From: DAIUFH01 sp036844705
GTDB taxonomy: Bacteria > Bacillota > Clostridia > Tissierellales > Tissierellaceae
NCBI GenBank assembly: GCA_036844705.1
Contig: DAIUFH010000055.1
Location: 1-14,523 of the forward strand
DNA length: 14,523 bases
Direction of reading: 5' to 3'
The position numbers were made by a program, and so were the translations under genes. How positions within the stretch are numbered: the first letter of the stretch is position 1; each line of letters opens with the position of its first letter. This document shows positions 1-7,056 of this stretch, piece after piece. The notes under the pieces were generated by a model. It did no database searches, was not told the origin of the DNA, and saw nothing but the letters and a program-made list of their open reading frames with translations.

Positions 1-562
1 AGGTGGAGAGCATTATTTTATTAAAATCTTTGGAAAATGGTCCTAACAATGCAATGATATCTCTCATATGAATATTGTATTTTCTACAGATTTCAAGACT
101 TTCCATTGCAGGTAGTATTCTATATATGAATCTGTTGTTGCCTCTTACTTTCTCAAAATCTCCTATGTTTTTAGAACCTGTCGTAAATAGCACTGTTCCT
201 TTTATCTTAGAAAGATATTTATAGCATTCCTCATATGAATTTAGGTTTATTAAATCATCATTGTATTCAGTCTTACTGCGTACATACCTTAAATATTTTA
301 TTCCCAATTTTTCACTAACGGCTCTAGCATTATCAGATACTACTTTAGCATAGGGATGAGAAAGGTCAACTATTGTATCTATGTTGTTTTCCTTAGCAAA
401 TCTAATCATTCCTTCTTTGTTCAATCTTCCAATATATATATTCTGTGTATTTAAAAATTCACTGCCACCTTCAGTAGCTATTGTAGCGATGTAATCAGTC
501 CTATCTCCTAGTTTATCAATTAACTCCCGTGCTTCTGATGTGCCTCCTATAATCCAAATCAT
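1..562 (-). CDS. cbiJ: Cobalt-precorrin-6A reductase CbiJ/CobK (3' end beyond window)
   Basis: NAD(P)H-dependent reductase of the corrin ring (cobalt-precorrin-6A to 6B), cytoplasmic. Reading the minus strand from the ATG at 562 gives an uninterrupted frame of 187 codons to the window edge; the family is usually about 250 residues, so the C-terminal quarter is missing here. The N-terminus MIWIIGGTSEAREL is the typical glycine-rich opening of CbiJ/CobK. A DLSHPYA motif near residue 70 corresponds to the family's D-x-x-HPYA, and FTTGSKNIGDF is the conserved motif at the start of the second lobe. The start codon overlaps the cbiH stop as ATGA, indicating translational coupling. It completes the set of ring-modifying enzymes in this operon. 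Identification is firm; only the end is unseen. Confidence 0.93.
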   Translation of the reverse strand, partial: MIWIIGGTSEARELIDKLGDRTDYIATIATEGGSEFLNTQNIYIGRLNKEGMIRFAKENNIDTIVDLSHPYAKVVSDNARAVSEKLGIKYLRYVRSKTEYNDDLINLNSYEECYKYLSKIKGTVLFTTGSKNIGDFEKVRGNNRFIYRILPAMESLEICRKYNIHMRDIIALLGPFSKDFNKIMLST

Positions 563-1281
563 TTTATCACATATCCTCTCGGAGTAATTATCTTATCATC
601 CTTTATAAAGGAGTTGGAATTTCCTATAATCAACGTACAGAACATGTCTACCAGCTCATAATCAATCTTAGCTAATGTAGTTATCATAATTTGCGTATTT
701 GGTCTTCCGGAATTCTTAACTATACCAACTGGTGTTTTCTCATCTCTATATTTTGATATAAGTTCTATAGCTCTTTCAAGATGATGCTTTCTGCCTTTAG
801 ACTTTGGATTGTATATAGTGATTACAAAGTCAGCTTCAGCAGCTTTATTTAACCTATTTTCAATTACCTCCCATGGGGTCAACAAATCACTTAAACTAAT
901 AGAAACATAGTCATGCATAATAGGGGAGCCTAGTTCAGATGCAGCTGAAAAGGCTGCAGTAACACCTGGGACTATTTCAACCTCTATATCCTCTGCTAAT
1001 TCTAAAATCGGTCCAGCCATTCCATATAACCCCGCATCTCCAGTACTTATAATAGCTGTATTATTCCCTTTTTTGACCATATCAATAGCTTTATTGCATC
1101 TTTCTATTTCACCCTTCATTCCAGTTGAAAACAGCTCTTTGCCTTCTACTAAATCTCCTAAGTATTCAATATAAGGAGCATATCCTACTATAACATCACT
1201 TTTTCTGATTATATCAACTGCCTTATAGGTCATATTCTCTCGACCACCAGGTCCAATTCCTACTACGTATAGTTTAGCCAT
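559..1281 (-). CDS. cbiH: Cobalt-precorrin-3 C17-methyltransferase CbiH
   Basis: S-adenosylmethionine-dependent methylation at C17 with ring contraction, a central step of anaerobic corrin synthesis. The 240-residue protein has the class III (tetrapyrrole) methylase fold. VGIGPGGRENMT at residues 7-18 is the N-terminal glycine-rich loop, STGDAGLYGMAG at 79-90 is the SAM/tetrapyrrole-binding motif, and VPGVTAA at 104-110 follows. The SLSDLLTPW segment at 129-137 is characteristic of CbiH/CobJ and separates it from the other methylases in this operon. Length is normal for a stand-alone CbiH. The start is clear: a near-perfect AAAAGGAGG lies just upstream of the ATG at 1281. It is separated from cbiG by 63 nt containing repeat debris, whereas its end overlaps cbiJ by 4 nt. 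Confidence 0.96.
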   Translation of the reverse strand: MAKLYVVGIGPGGRENMTYKAVDIIRKSDVIVGYAPYIEYLGDLVEGKELFSTGMKGEIERCNKAIDMVKKGNNTAIISTGDAGLYGMAGPILELAEDIEVEIVPGVTAAFSAASELGSPIMHDYVSISLSDLLTPWEVIENRLNKAAEADFVITIYNPKSKGRKHHLERAIELISKYRDEKTPVGIVKNSGRPNTQIMITTLAKIDYELVDMFCTLIIGNSNSFIKDDKIITPRGYVIK

Positions 1282-1318
1282 TTTTTCCTCCTTTTCTGCA
1301 ACAATTCTTAAAATAATG

Positions 1319-1371
1319 CCTGTCCCCTGCAGTTATTATACTGATTAAACCCGAGATCCCTCGACTACGCT
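1319..1371. repeat. Relic of dispersed palindromic repeat overlapping the cbiG 3' end
   Basis: TTAAACCCGAGATCC (about 1345-1359) nearly matches one arm of the large inverted repeat at 8122-8212. The adjoining GCAGTTATTATACTG (1329-1343) matches the reverse complement of that element's inner hairpin (8177-8192) with one mismatch. Both parts of the repeat are therefore present, but rearranged or truncated. The repeat supplies the last codons (about VEGSRV) and the stop of cbiG. It also occupies most of the 63-nt cbiG-cbiH gap, the largest gap in the cbiK-cbiJ gene run. Confidence 0.6.
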
Positions 1372-2364
1372 TATAGATATCGTTACTCCGTTATATCTTG
1401 ATTTTCTTGTAATAAGCTCTCCCCCAAGTAAATATGCACAAGGCTCTGAAACAGAATAAACGCCTATTGTATCTTTTACAAATTGTGATTTCTGGAACAT
1501 ATCTTCAATTAATTTTATTTCCTTAAGAGAAAAAATCTTTAAAGGACACTCAAAATATTCTGCTGCATTTATAATTCCAAGCTCATTCTTTTTAACCTCT
1601 ACTGTTCCAATAGATTTAATAGATTTAATAGAAAGATTTTTATCATTTAGTGATGATCTTATTGCATCAATAATTTGTTTTGAGTCAATACCCATTCTAC
1701 ATCCAATTCCAATGTTTATATTTCTTGGTCTTAAAATGGTATAAGGAATCGGAATATGTCCTAATTCTCTCTTAGAAGAAACGATTATGATTCCATCCAA
1801 GGATTCATCGATACTTGATAAGTCTTGAACCAATTCAATATTGTTATAGTCAATATCATAATCTTCTTCACTATAGAAACCTATCCTCCTGTCATTTACC
1901 ATCATAGAAGTTAATCTTAAAACTGACTCCATATCTTCCATATAGTAGTTGTTCCTATGAGCAAACATATCTATAGAGTCTATTCCTCTATTATCTGAAG
2001 CCGTTGTGATTATAGGTGTTGCTCCTATGCTATCTCCAACCCACTGTGCAATACCATTAGCTCCACCTAGATGTCCGGATAAGAGGGATATGGCATGTTT
2101 TCCCATATCGTCCACTACTACTATAGCAGGATCAGTTGTTTTGGATTGTATATATGGATTTATCATCCTTACTGCAATTCCTGTAGCAGAAATAAATATA
2201 AATCCATCAAAATTTGACCACGAATTTCTAAGAAAACTCTTGATTCCACCTTCTACTTCTGAATTAGAAAAATGTTCTATCAGATACTTTGTACTGTAAA
2301 TATTTGCTAATTTCTCCCCTAATTCATGACCCTTATCAGTAAAAGAAAGACAAGCTAATTTCAT
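1345..2364 (-). CDS. cbiG: Cobalt-precorrin-5A hydrolase CbiG
   Basis: Opens the delta-lactone of cobalt-precorrin-5A and releases the two-carbon fragment as acetaldehyde, giving cobalt-precorrin-5B. The 339-residue protein shows both expected domains. In the N-terminal/central part, ISATGIAVRMINPYIQSK (58-75) and the DDMGKHAISLLSGHLGGAN region (85-103) are the signature of CbiG. The C-terminal domain begins near 214 with NINIGIGCRMG and ends with GVYSVSEPCAYLLGG (301-315) and a GVTISIS strand. The last residues VVEGSRV lie beyond the usual family end and are encoded by a piece of dispersed repeat, so the original C-terminus has probably been replaced without loss of function. The ATG overlaps the cbiF stop by 4 nt. 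Confidence 0.95.
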   Translation of the reverse strand: MKLACLSFTDKGHELGEKLANIYSTKYLIEHFSNSEVEGGIKSFLRNSWSNFDGFIFISATGIAVRMINPYIQSKTTDPAIVVVDDMGKHAISLLSGHLGGANGIAQWVGDSIGATPIITTASDNRGIDSIDMFAHRNNYYMEDMESVLRLTSMMVNDRRIGFYSEEDYDIDYNNIELVQDLSSIDESLDGIIIVSSKRELGHIPIPYTILRPRNINIGIGCRMGIDSKQIIDAIRSSLNDKNLSIKSIKSIGTVEVKKNELGIINAAEYFECPLKIFSLKEIKLIEDMFQKSQFVKDTIGVYSVSEPCAYLLGGELITRKSRYNGVTISISVVEGSRV

Positions 2365-3116
2365 TGTCTTCCCTCTCTATATCTATGACTAAACTCTGGA
2401 TCATAAAGCTTTGATCTTTCATAATTCCCTTCAATGAAATTACCTACCAGTATCTGAGCCATCTTATTAATTCCCTTACCTTTAATTTTTTCAGCAATAT
2501 CTTTTAGAGTACCCAATACGATTTCTTCGTCTTCCCAAGATGCTTTGTAAACAACTGCTACCGGAGTATCTAAGCTTTCATATCCAATTGCCAATTTATC
2601 AACTACTTTATCTATATCTTGAACAGATAAGAATATTGCCATAGAAGCTTTATGTTTTGCTAAATCCTCTAAGGCTTCACCCTCAGGAACAGGTGTCCTT
2701 CCCTCCATTCTGGTTAAAATAACGGTTTGACTTACATTAGGCAAAGTAAATTCCTTCTTTATGGAGGCACAAGCTGCCGTAAATGAACTAACTCCAGGAA
2801 CTACCTCATATGGAATCTCCCTAGAATCCAAAATATCCATTTGTTCTCGTATTGCTCCATATATCGTTGGGTCTCCTGTATGGAGTCTAACTACCTTTAA
2901 CTCCTTTTTATATGATTTATCTATTACCTCTATTACCTCTTCTAATGTCATATAAGCACTATTATAGAATTCACAATTTGCTTTACAAAAATTTAAATGC
3001 TCTTTTGACACCAAGCTGCCAGCGTATATTACCACATCTGCTTCTTCTAATAATCTTCTTCCTTTTATTGTTATCAAGTCCACATTTCCCGGACCTGCGC
3101 CTACAAAACTAATCAT
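2361..3116 (-). CDS. cbiF: Cobalt-precorrin-4 C11-methyltransferase CbiF
   Basis: Transfers a methyl group from SAM to C11 of cobalt-precorrin-4. The 251-residue protein has the tetrapyrrole methylase fold: VGAGPGNVDLITIKG (5-19) is the N-terminal loop, LHTGDPTIYGA (78-88) the second conserved motif, and VPGVSSF (106-112) follows. The TRMEGRTPVPEGE segment (135-147) is characteristic of CbiF/CobM and is not seen in the sister methylases. Length matches the family. The ATG lies within the end of cbiT (8-nt overlap) and has an AAAGGTG ribosome site; the stop overlaps the cbiG start as ATGA. It is one of four class III methylases in this operon, each with its own diagnostic segment. Confidence 0.96.
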   Translation of the reverse strand: MISFVGAGPGNVDLITIKGRRLLEEADVVIYAGSLVSKEHLNFCKANCEFYNSAYMTLEEVIEVIDKSYKKELKVVRLHTGDPTIYGAIREQMDILDSREIPYEVVPGVSSFTAACASIKKEFTLPNVSQTVILTRMEGRTPVPEGEALEDLAKHKASMAIFLSVQDIDKVVDKLAIGYESLDTPVAVVYKASWEDEEIVLGTLKDIAEKIKGKGINKMAQILVGNFIEGNYERSKLYDPEFSHRYREGRQ

Positions 3117-3672
3117 TTTCTTTCACACCTTTTACTATATAAATTGGATTTTGACCTTTCATCAAGCCACCCTTATCCATATACGCACTTTGGATAAGTT
3201 GAGTCTCTATATCCTTGTAGTTATATTTTTTTAATAGATATATAAATTGAGTTAGATTATTTATGGTAATAAAATTTCCGCACAATAACCCATCCTCTTC
3301 CAGATACTTTGATAAATATATAAAAATGTTCTCTAATTTACCTCCACTGCCACCAATAAAGCATTTATTGAATTTAATGTCCGGCAGGTCATCAGGAGCA
3401 AACCCTTTTATAATATTTATATTTGTATTAAATTTTTGATTATTGGCATTTATTAAGGATATGCCTTCAGTTTCCCTTTCAATCGCCCATACATTTGCCC
3501 CTTGCAAGGCTGCTTCGATGGATATAGACCCTGTACCGGCGCCAATATCTAAAAGTCTATCTCCTTGTTGAATAGATAAATACCCAATAGTTAGAACTCT
3601 AATGTTGAATTTGGTCATTGGGATATTTCCTCTTATAAATTCTTTATCCTTAATCCATTTCATTTTCAACAA
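3109..3672 (-). CDS. cbiT: Cobalt-precorrin-6B C15-methyltransferase (decarboxylating) CbiT
   Basis: Methylates C15 and decarboxylates the C12 acetate side chain, working with CbiE (the two are fused as CobL in aerobic organisms). It has a Rossmann-type class I methyltransferase fold: LLDIGAGTGSISIE (40-53) is SAM motif I, AIER (64-67) the acidic residue after strand 2, and FIGGSGGKLE (105-114) the CbiT-specific loop. The KDKEFIRG opening is typical. The start is uncertain. The chosen TTG at 3672 has GGGAG six nucleotides upstream but overlaps cbiE by 23 nt. The ATG at 3663, giving MKWIKDKEFIRG, fits homologue N-termini better but has no ribosome site at the usual distance. Function is not affected by this choice. 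Confidence 0.94.
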   Translation of the reverse strand: MLKMKWIKDKEFIRGNIPMTKFNIRVLTIGYLSIQQGDRLLDIGAGTGSISIEAALQGANVWAIERETEGISLINANNQKFNTNINIIKGFAPDDLPDIKFNKCFIGGSGGKLENIFIYLSKYLEEDGLLCGNFITINNLTQFIYLLKKYNYKDIETQLIQSAYMDKGGLMKGQNPIYIVKGVKEND

Positions 3673-4246
3673 TTACCACTCCCAGTGATGAATAAGCCTC
3701 TACATCTTGTCCTATTTTTACCTTTATTATCTTTTCATCCTCATAAGATAGATTATACCCTATATATAAAGTCCCTCTTATTCCTAAATTATATAATTCA
3801 TTGGAAATATAAGAGGGGTTGTTGCATTTATCTATCAATACTACAACTAATTTATAATTTTTTACCAAGCTTAATTCTGTACTTCTTCCATGAAGAGAAA
3901 TGAATTTTGCTTCTTGCCATGGTTTTTTTAGCTTAGCCATCATATATTGAAATGATGATATCCCAGGTAATACTTCCTTGATACTTATTTCTTTTCTCTT
4001 TAAGTATTCTACTATACCATAAAAATTAGGATCTCCTGATGCTAAAAGGAGTACATTCTTTTCATCGTTTAAAAAATCAATGATTTCATCTACTCGATTT
4101 ACTTGGGTATAATCATCTCTTATTGGTTTTATAGATACCCCTACTCTGCCAAAAGCTAATATCTTTTCAGCATTTTTAATTTTTTCTGCAACATCAACAG
4201 TCATATATTTAGGATTCCCTGGACCGACGCCTGCCACTGTTAGCAT
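3650..4246 (-). CDS. cbiE: Cobalt-precorrin-7 C5-methyltransferase CbiE
   Basis: SAM-dependent methylation at C5 of the corrin ring. The 198-residue protein has the class III methylase layout: VAGVGPGNPKYMT (4-16), LASGDPNFYGI (68-78), and LPGISSFQYMMAKL (93-106), the last being typical of CbiE. A short basic LHGR (118-121) follows, as in other CbiE proteins. It is separate from, and overlaps, cbiT, its partner domain in fused CobL proteins. Its ATG overlaps the end of cbiD by 7 nt, with GAGG about nine nucleotides upstream. Length is normal for a stand-alone CbiE. Confidence 0.94.
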   Translation of the reverse strand: MLTVAGVGPGNPKYMTVDVAEKIKNAEKILAFGRVGVSIKPIRDDYTQVNRVDEIIDFLNDEKNVLLLASGDPNFYGIVEYLKRKEISIKEVLPGISSFQYMMAKLKKPWQEAKFISLHGRSTELSLVKNYKLVVVLIDKCNNPSYISNELYNLGIRGTLYIGYNLSYEDEKIIKVKIGQDVEAYSSLGVVIVENEMD

Positions 4247-5316
4247 ATTTCAACACCTCTTTCCATGGAATAAATGATTACCTTTATAGAATAACCATCA
4301 TCCTTTAAATACCTTCGAATTCTGTCCTCTGCACCTTTTTCCATTTGTTTAAGAACCTGTCCATAACCCTCCTCAATACAGATATTTAATCCTTCTTCTG
4401 CTGTAATGGCATTATTGACTTTTTCAAGCAAATTCATTGGTGCTCCCATTAAGGATAGATAATAGATAAATGCTTCCATTCTACAGTCGCATACTTTACT
4501 ATGAGTATTGAACACTCCAATTGAAAGCTTTGCAAACTTTCCTATGTGACCAATCAGAGTAATTGATTTATAACCTTTATTATAGACATAAAGTAGACTA
4601 TCTCCTAGAAAATTAGATACCTTTACAATTGGTTCCTTTATTCCGAGGCTTTGTGATATCTTCTCTCCATAGTTTCCTGGAACAAGAACTATATGATCAT
4701 TCCCATATTTTTGTTCAAGCATATCTACTTCCATATATATTGTTTTCAACAATGCTTCTTCACTCATGGGATATACTATCCCCTTAGTGCCAATTATTGA
4801 TATCCCCCCTTCAATACCTATATAGGAATTAAAGGTTTTCTTTCCAATAATCTCTCCCTGTGGTGCGTAGATTAAAATATCATAGCCACACTTATTAATT
4901 TGTCTTACTTCTCTTTCAATCATTTGCCTAGGTACAGGATTTATGGCAGCTTCACCTACCTCCCCGAACAGACCTTTTCGAGTGATTCGCCCTATGCCCT
5001 CCCCACCATCAATAACTATTTTCTCATCATTTCTTTTGCTAACTCTTGCGAAGATTTCAATACCATCGGTATTATCCGGATCATCTCCTGCATCTTTTAC
5101 AATGGAGCATGATGCATATTCTCTGGTTATTATCGCATTATAAACTTCAACCTTTAGAATTACATTGGCAGGAGTATCTATTTCTACATAGTTAATCTTC
5201 TCTCCTGACTCCAACATAAAAGCAGCAGCCTTAGCTGCAGCAGTTGCACAGCTTCCAGTTGTATATCCACATCTTAAGCTCTTACCATCCTTTATAACAA
5301 ATAAATCTAAGCTCAT
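4240..5316 (-). CDS. cbiD: Cobalt-precorrin-5B C1-methyltransferase CbiD
   Basis: Methylates C1 of cobalt-precorrin-5B using SAM; unrelated in fold to the other methylases. The 358-residue length is standard. The N-terminal CGYTTGSCATAAAKAA (17-32) is the hallmark of the family. A DAGDDPD segment follows at about 76-82, then GEGIGRITRKGL near 103-114 and EAAINPVPR near 121-130. Further on come VPGNYGE, LIGHIGKFAKL and THSKVCDCRMEAF, all conserved CbiD stretches. It starts at an ATG that overlaps the cbiC stop by 4 nt and ends 7 nt inside cbiE, so it is coupled on both sides. No missing motif or frame disruption is seen. Confidence 0.97.
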   Translation of the reverse strand: MSLDLFVIKDGKSLRCGYTTGSCATAAAKAAAFMLESGEKINYVEIDTPANVILKVEVYNAIITREYASCSIVKDAGDDPDNTDGIEIFARVSKRNDEKIVIDGGEGIGRITRKGLFGEVGEAAINPVPRQMIEREVRQINKCGYDILIYAPQGEIIGKKTFNSYIGIEGGISIIGTKGIVYPMSEEALLKTIYMEVDMLEQKYGNDHIVLVPGNYGEKISQSLGIKEPIVKVSNFLGDSLLYVYNKGYKSITLIGHIGKFAKLSIGVFNTHSKVCDCRMEAFIYYLSLMGAPMNLLEKVNNAITAEEGLNICIEEGYGQVLKQMEKGAEDRIRRYLKDDGYSIKVIIYSMERGVEIC

Positions 5317-5933
5317 CTTCCCACTACCATGTACAGAAGAGCATTGATTATGGCTGCTGCAACGTTGCTGCCACCTTTATTACCTATTGTTGATATCGAA
5401 GGAATATCAAATTGTCTCAAGCATTCCTTAGATTCAGCCGCCCCAACAAATCCTACAGGAACTCCAACTATAAATTTAGGATTTAATTTTTCTTCCTTTA
5501 CCAACTCAAGAACACGATATAGTGCTGTAGGTGCATTTCCAATAACGAATATATCTATTCCTTCTTCTACTGCTAAATCTACTGCACAAGCAGATCTTGT
5601 AGTCTGCAATTTATTCGACATTTCAAATACTCTTTCATCATCGATAAAGCATTCCAATTTACAATTGGCTTTAGTCAATGCTGGTTTGTTTATACCTGTA
5701 TATGCCATTTTTGTATCGGTAAATATTTTCGAACCATTTATAATCGCCTTTTTAGCTTCTGTTACAAAATCATTTTGAAAAGCTATTATCTTTCTATATT
5801 CAAAATCCCCAGTAGTGTGTATCATTCTTTTAGCAATAAGCATTTCCTCTTTACTAAAAGAAGTATCGCTCATTACCTCATTTATAATATCCATACTTCT
5901 ATTTTCTATATCTTTCGGGTTTTTAATATACAT
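5313..5933 (-). CDS. cbiC: Cobalt-precorrin-8 methylmutase CbiC
   Basis: Moves the C11 methyl group to C12, producing cobyrinic acid, the last step of ring construction. The 206-residue protein matches family length. RMIHTTGDFEY (36-46) contains the catalytic histidine (H39 here). SKIFTDTKMAYTGI (68-81) and the glycine-rich VGVPVGFVGAAESKE segment (156-170) are conserved. The GNKGGSNVAAAIINAL stretch near the C-terminus is also typical. The ATG has GGAG eight nucleotides upstream and lies 34 nt after cbiK, the only non-overlapping junction between cbiK and cbiG; the stop overlaps cbiD. Confidence 0.96.
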   Translation of the reverse strand: MYIKNPKDIENRSMDIINEVMSDTSFSKEEMLIAKRMIHTTGDFEYRKIIAFQNDFVTEAKKAIINGSKIFTDTKMAYTGINKPALTKANCKLECFIDDERVFEMSNKLQTTRSACAVDLAVEEGIDIFVIGNAPTALYRVLELVKEEKLNPKFIVGVPVGFVGAAESKECLRQFDIPSISTIGNKGGSNVAAAIINALLYMVVGR

Positions 5934-5967
5934 TTATTTATCTCCTTATTTCTTATTTAAAATTATA

Positions 5968-6738
5968 TCATTCTAGAGAGTTCCTTAAATGCTCAATAAA
6001 AATATTTTGAATGGCTTCAAGCTGACCTAATCCTTTGATTTCAGTTGTTACCTCAATGCCATTTTTTTCAAGAATTCTCTTCCAAGAATCATCACTATCG
6101 GATGCCATATCCTTTGTTGCGTGATCTCCTGCAACAAGCATAAATGGTTTTAGCAATACCCTTTTTATATTTTTTCCCTTTATTTTTTCTACTATGTCTT
6201 CAATTGTTTTTTTACCCTCAACTGTAGCCAAAAACACATCATTATATCCTTTTTCATTTATAACTTTTTCTAATCTATCATAAGAAGCTACTGCTTTATG
6301 TTCAGTACCATGCCCCATAAATACTATCGCTTGATCTTTATTAAGTAAATTTAACCCCTCTACTACTCTTTCATAATCCCGTTCTGATGATAATAGTGGT
6401 TTGCCTATGAATATATTACAATCCAGATTTTCTTTCATAAAATCTCTTGCTTCCCTTAATATTTTTTCGTATTCGAAGCCTTCTATTATAAGCAATGGAA
6501 GTATATAAATATCCTTTACTCCTTCCTCTTTCATCCTTGTCAAGGCTTCAGTAGGTGTATCTACATGATAATTGTCCCTTTTCTTTAATTTCTCTATTAC
6601 CATTCTAGATGTAAAGGCTCTTTTCACCAAAAAATCAGGAAATTCATCTTTTATTCTATTTTCAATTGATTCTATGCATAGCTCTCGTGTTTCTTTATAA
6701 GTTGTCCCAAAACTTGCAACGATTATTCCTTTATTCAT
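5968..6738 (-). CDS. cbiK: Anaerobic sirohydrochlorin cobaltochelatase CbiK
   Basis: Inserts Co(II) into sirohydrochlorin (or precorrin-2) without ATP, the committed step of the cobalt-early route. The 256-residue cytoplasmic protein (no signal peptide) begins GIIVASFGTTYKETR, as CbiK does. The two metal-binding histidines of the Salmonella enzyme (H145, H207) correspond to H143 in FMGHGTEH and H206 in AGDHATKDMASD, and the glutamate in IEGFEYEK (86 or 89) is also present. The ATG is preceded by GGAGGG at good spacing. It follows the inverted-repeat element 6774-7056, so it is not directly coupled to cobD; whether transcription from the riboswitch promoter reads through, or a further promoter lies in the element, cannot be decided by eye. 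Confidence 0.96.
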   Translation of the reverse strand: MNKGIIVASFGTTYKETRELCIESIENRIKDEFPDFLVKRAFTSRMVIEKLKKRDNYHVDTPTEALTRMKEEGVKDIYILPLLIIEGFEYEKILREARDFMKENLDCNIFIGKPLLSSERDYERVVEGLNLLNKDQAIVFMGHGTEHKAVASYDRLEKVINEKGYNDVFLATVEGKKTIEDIVEKIKGKNIKRVLLKPFMLVAGDHATKDMASDSDDSWKRILEKNGIEVTTEIKGLGQLEAIQNIFIEHLRNSLE

Positions 6739-6773
6739 AATTTCCCTCCATTCAAAATTTGTTTCTAATCTCC

Positions 6774-7056
6774 GTTAACGTTACTATTCACAGTAACTTT
6801 AAATTGTTTAAAATCGAAAAATGATAAAAAATACACACTCACGGTTTCGGAGATGAATAATTCTATAGCTCATTCCAGACAAAAATCCTACATCTTTCAA
6901 TTCCCTTAGTGGTCTATCTTTAGGGACATGAAAGCTGCTTAACGGATTTTTATCTTCCATTCACTAAGAATTATAGTCACTCCTGCAAATGTTCCCTTAG
7001 GATTTTTATCATTTTTCTCTATCTGCTGTGATTAACTGTGAATAGTAACCCGTTAA
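6774..7056. repeat. Nested inverted-repeat element between cobD and cbiK (MITE-like or structured RNA)
   Basis: This fills the 314-nt gap between cobD and cbiK. Outer arms: GTTAACGTTACTATTCACAG from 6774, and the reverse complement of 7034-7056, which differs by a GG insertion after GTTAACG. Inner arms: GAAAAATGATAAAAA at 6816-6830 and its perfect reverse complement at 7003-7017. A central imperfect hairpin pairs 6894-6908 with 6920-6934. GGATTTTTATC is also directly repeated (6943-6953 and 7000-7010). The right outer arm supplies the cobD stop codon. Symmetry and size suggest a non-autonomous mobile element or a structured intercistronic RNA. A 50-codon frame inside (6960-6808, minus) has no ribosome site and no recognisable product. 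Confidence 0.65.

Noticed and set aside
1305..1330. GGGGACAGGCATTATTTT-like stretch (minus strand) between cbiG and cbiH
   Set aside because: It resembles short intergenic repeats I have an impression of from clostridia, but there is only one copy in the window, so I do not call a separate feature.
2006..2299. 97-codon plus-strand frame opposite cbiG
   Set aside because: Antisense to conserved CbiG motifs, no ribosome site and no recognisable domain.
5329..5778. 149-codon plus-strand open frame
   Set aside because: Lies fully antisense to cbiC, whose motifs are intact; composition is that of a shadow frame and there is no ribosome site.
6808..6960. 50-codon minus-strand frame inside the inverted-repeat element, beginning MEDKNPLSSFHVPKD
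   Set aside because: No ribosome site, no recognised family, and it overlaps the paired arms and central hairpin of the element; likely chance or a relic, so not called as a gene.
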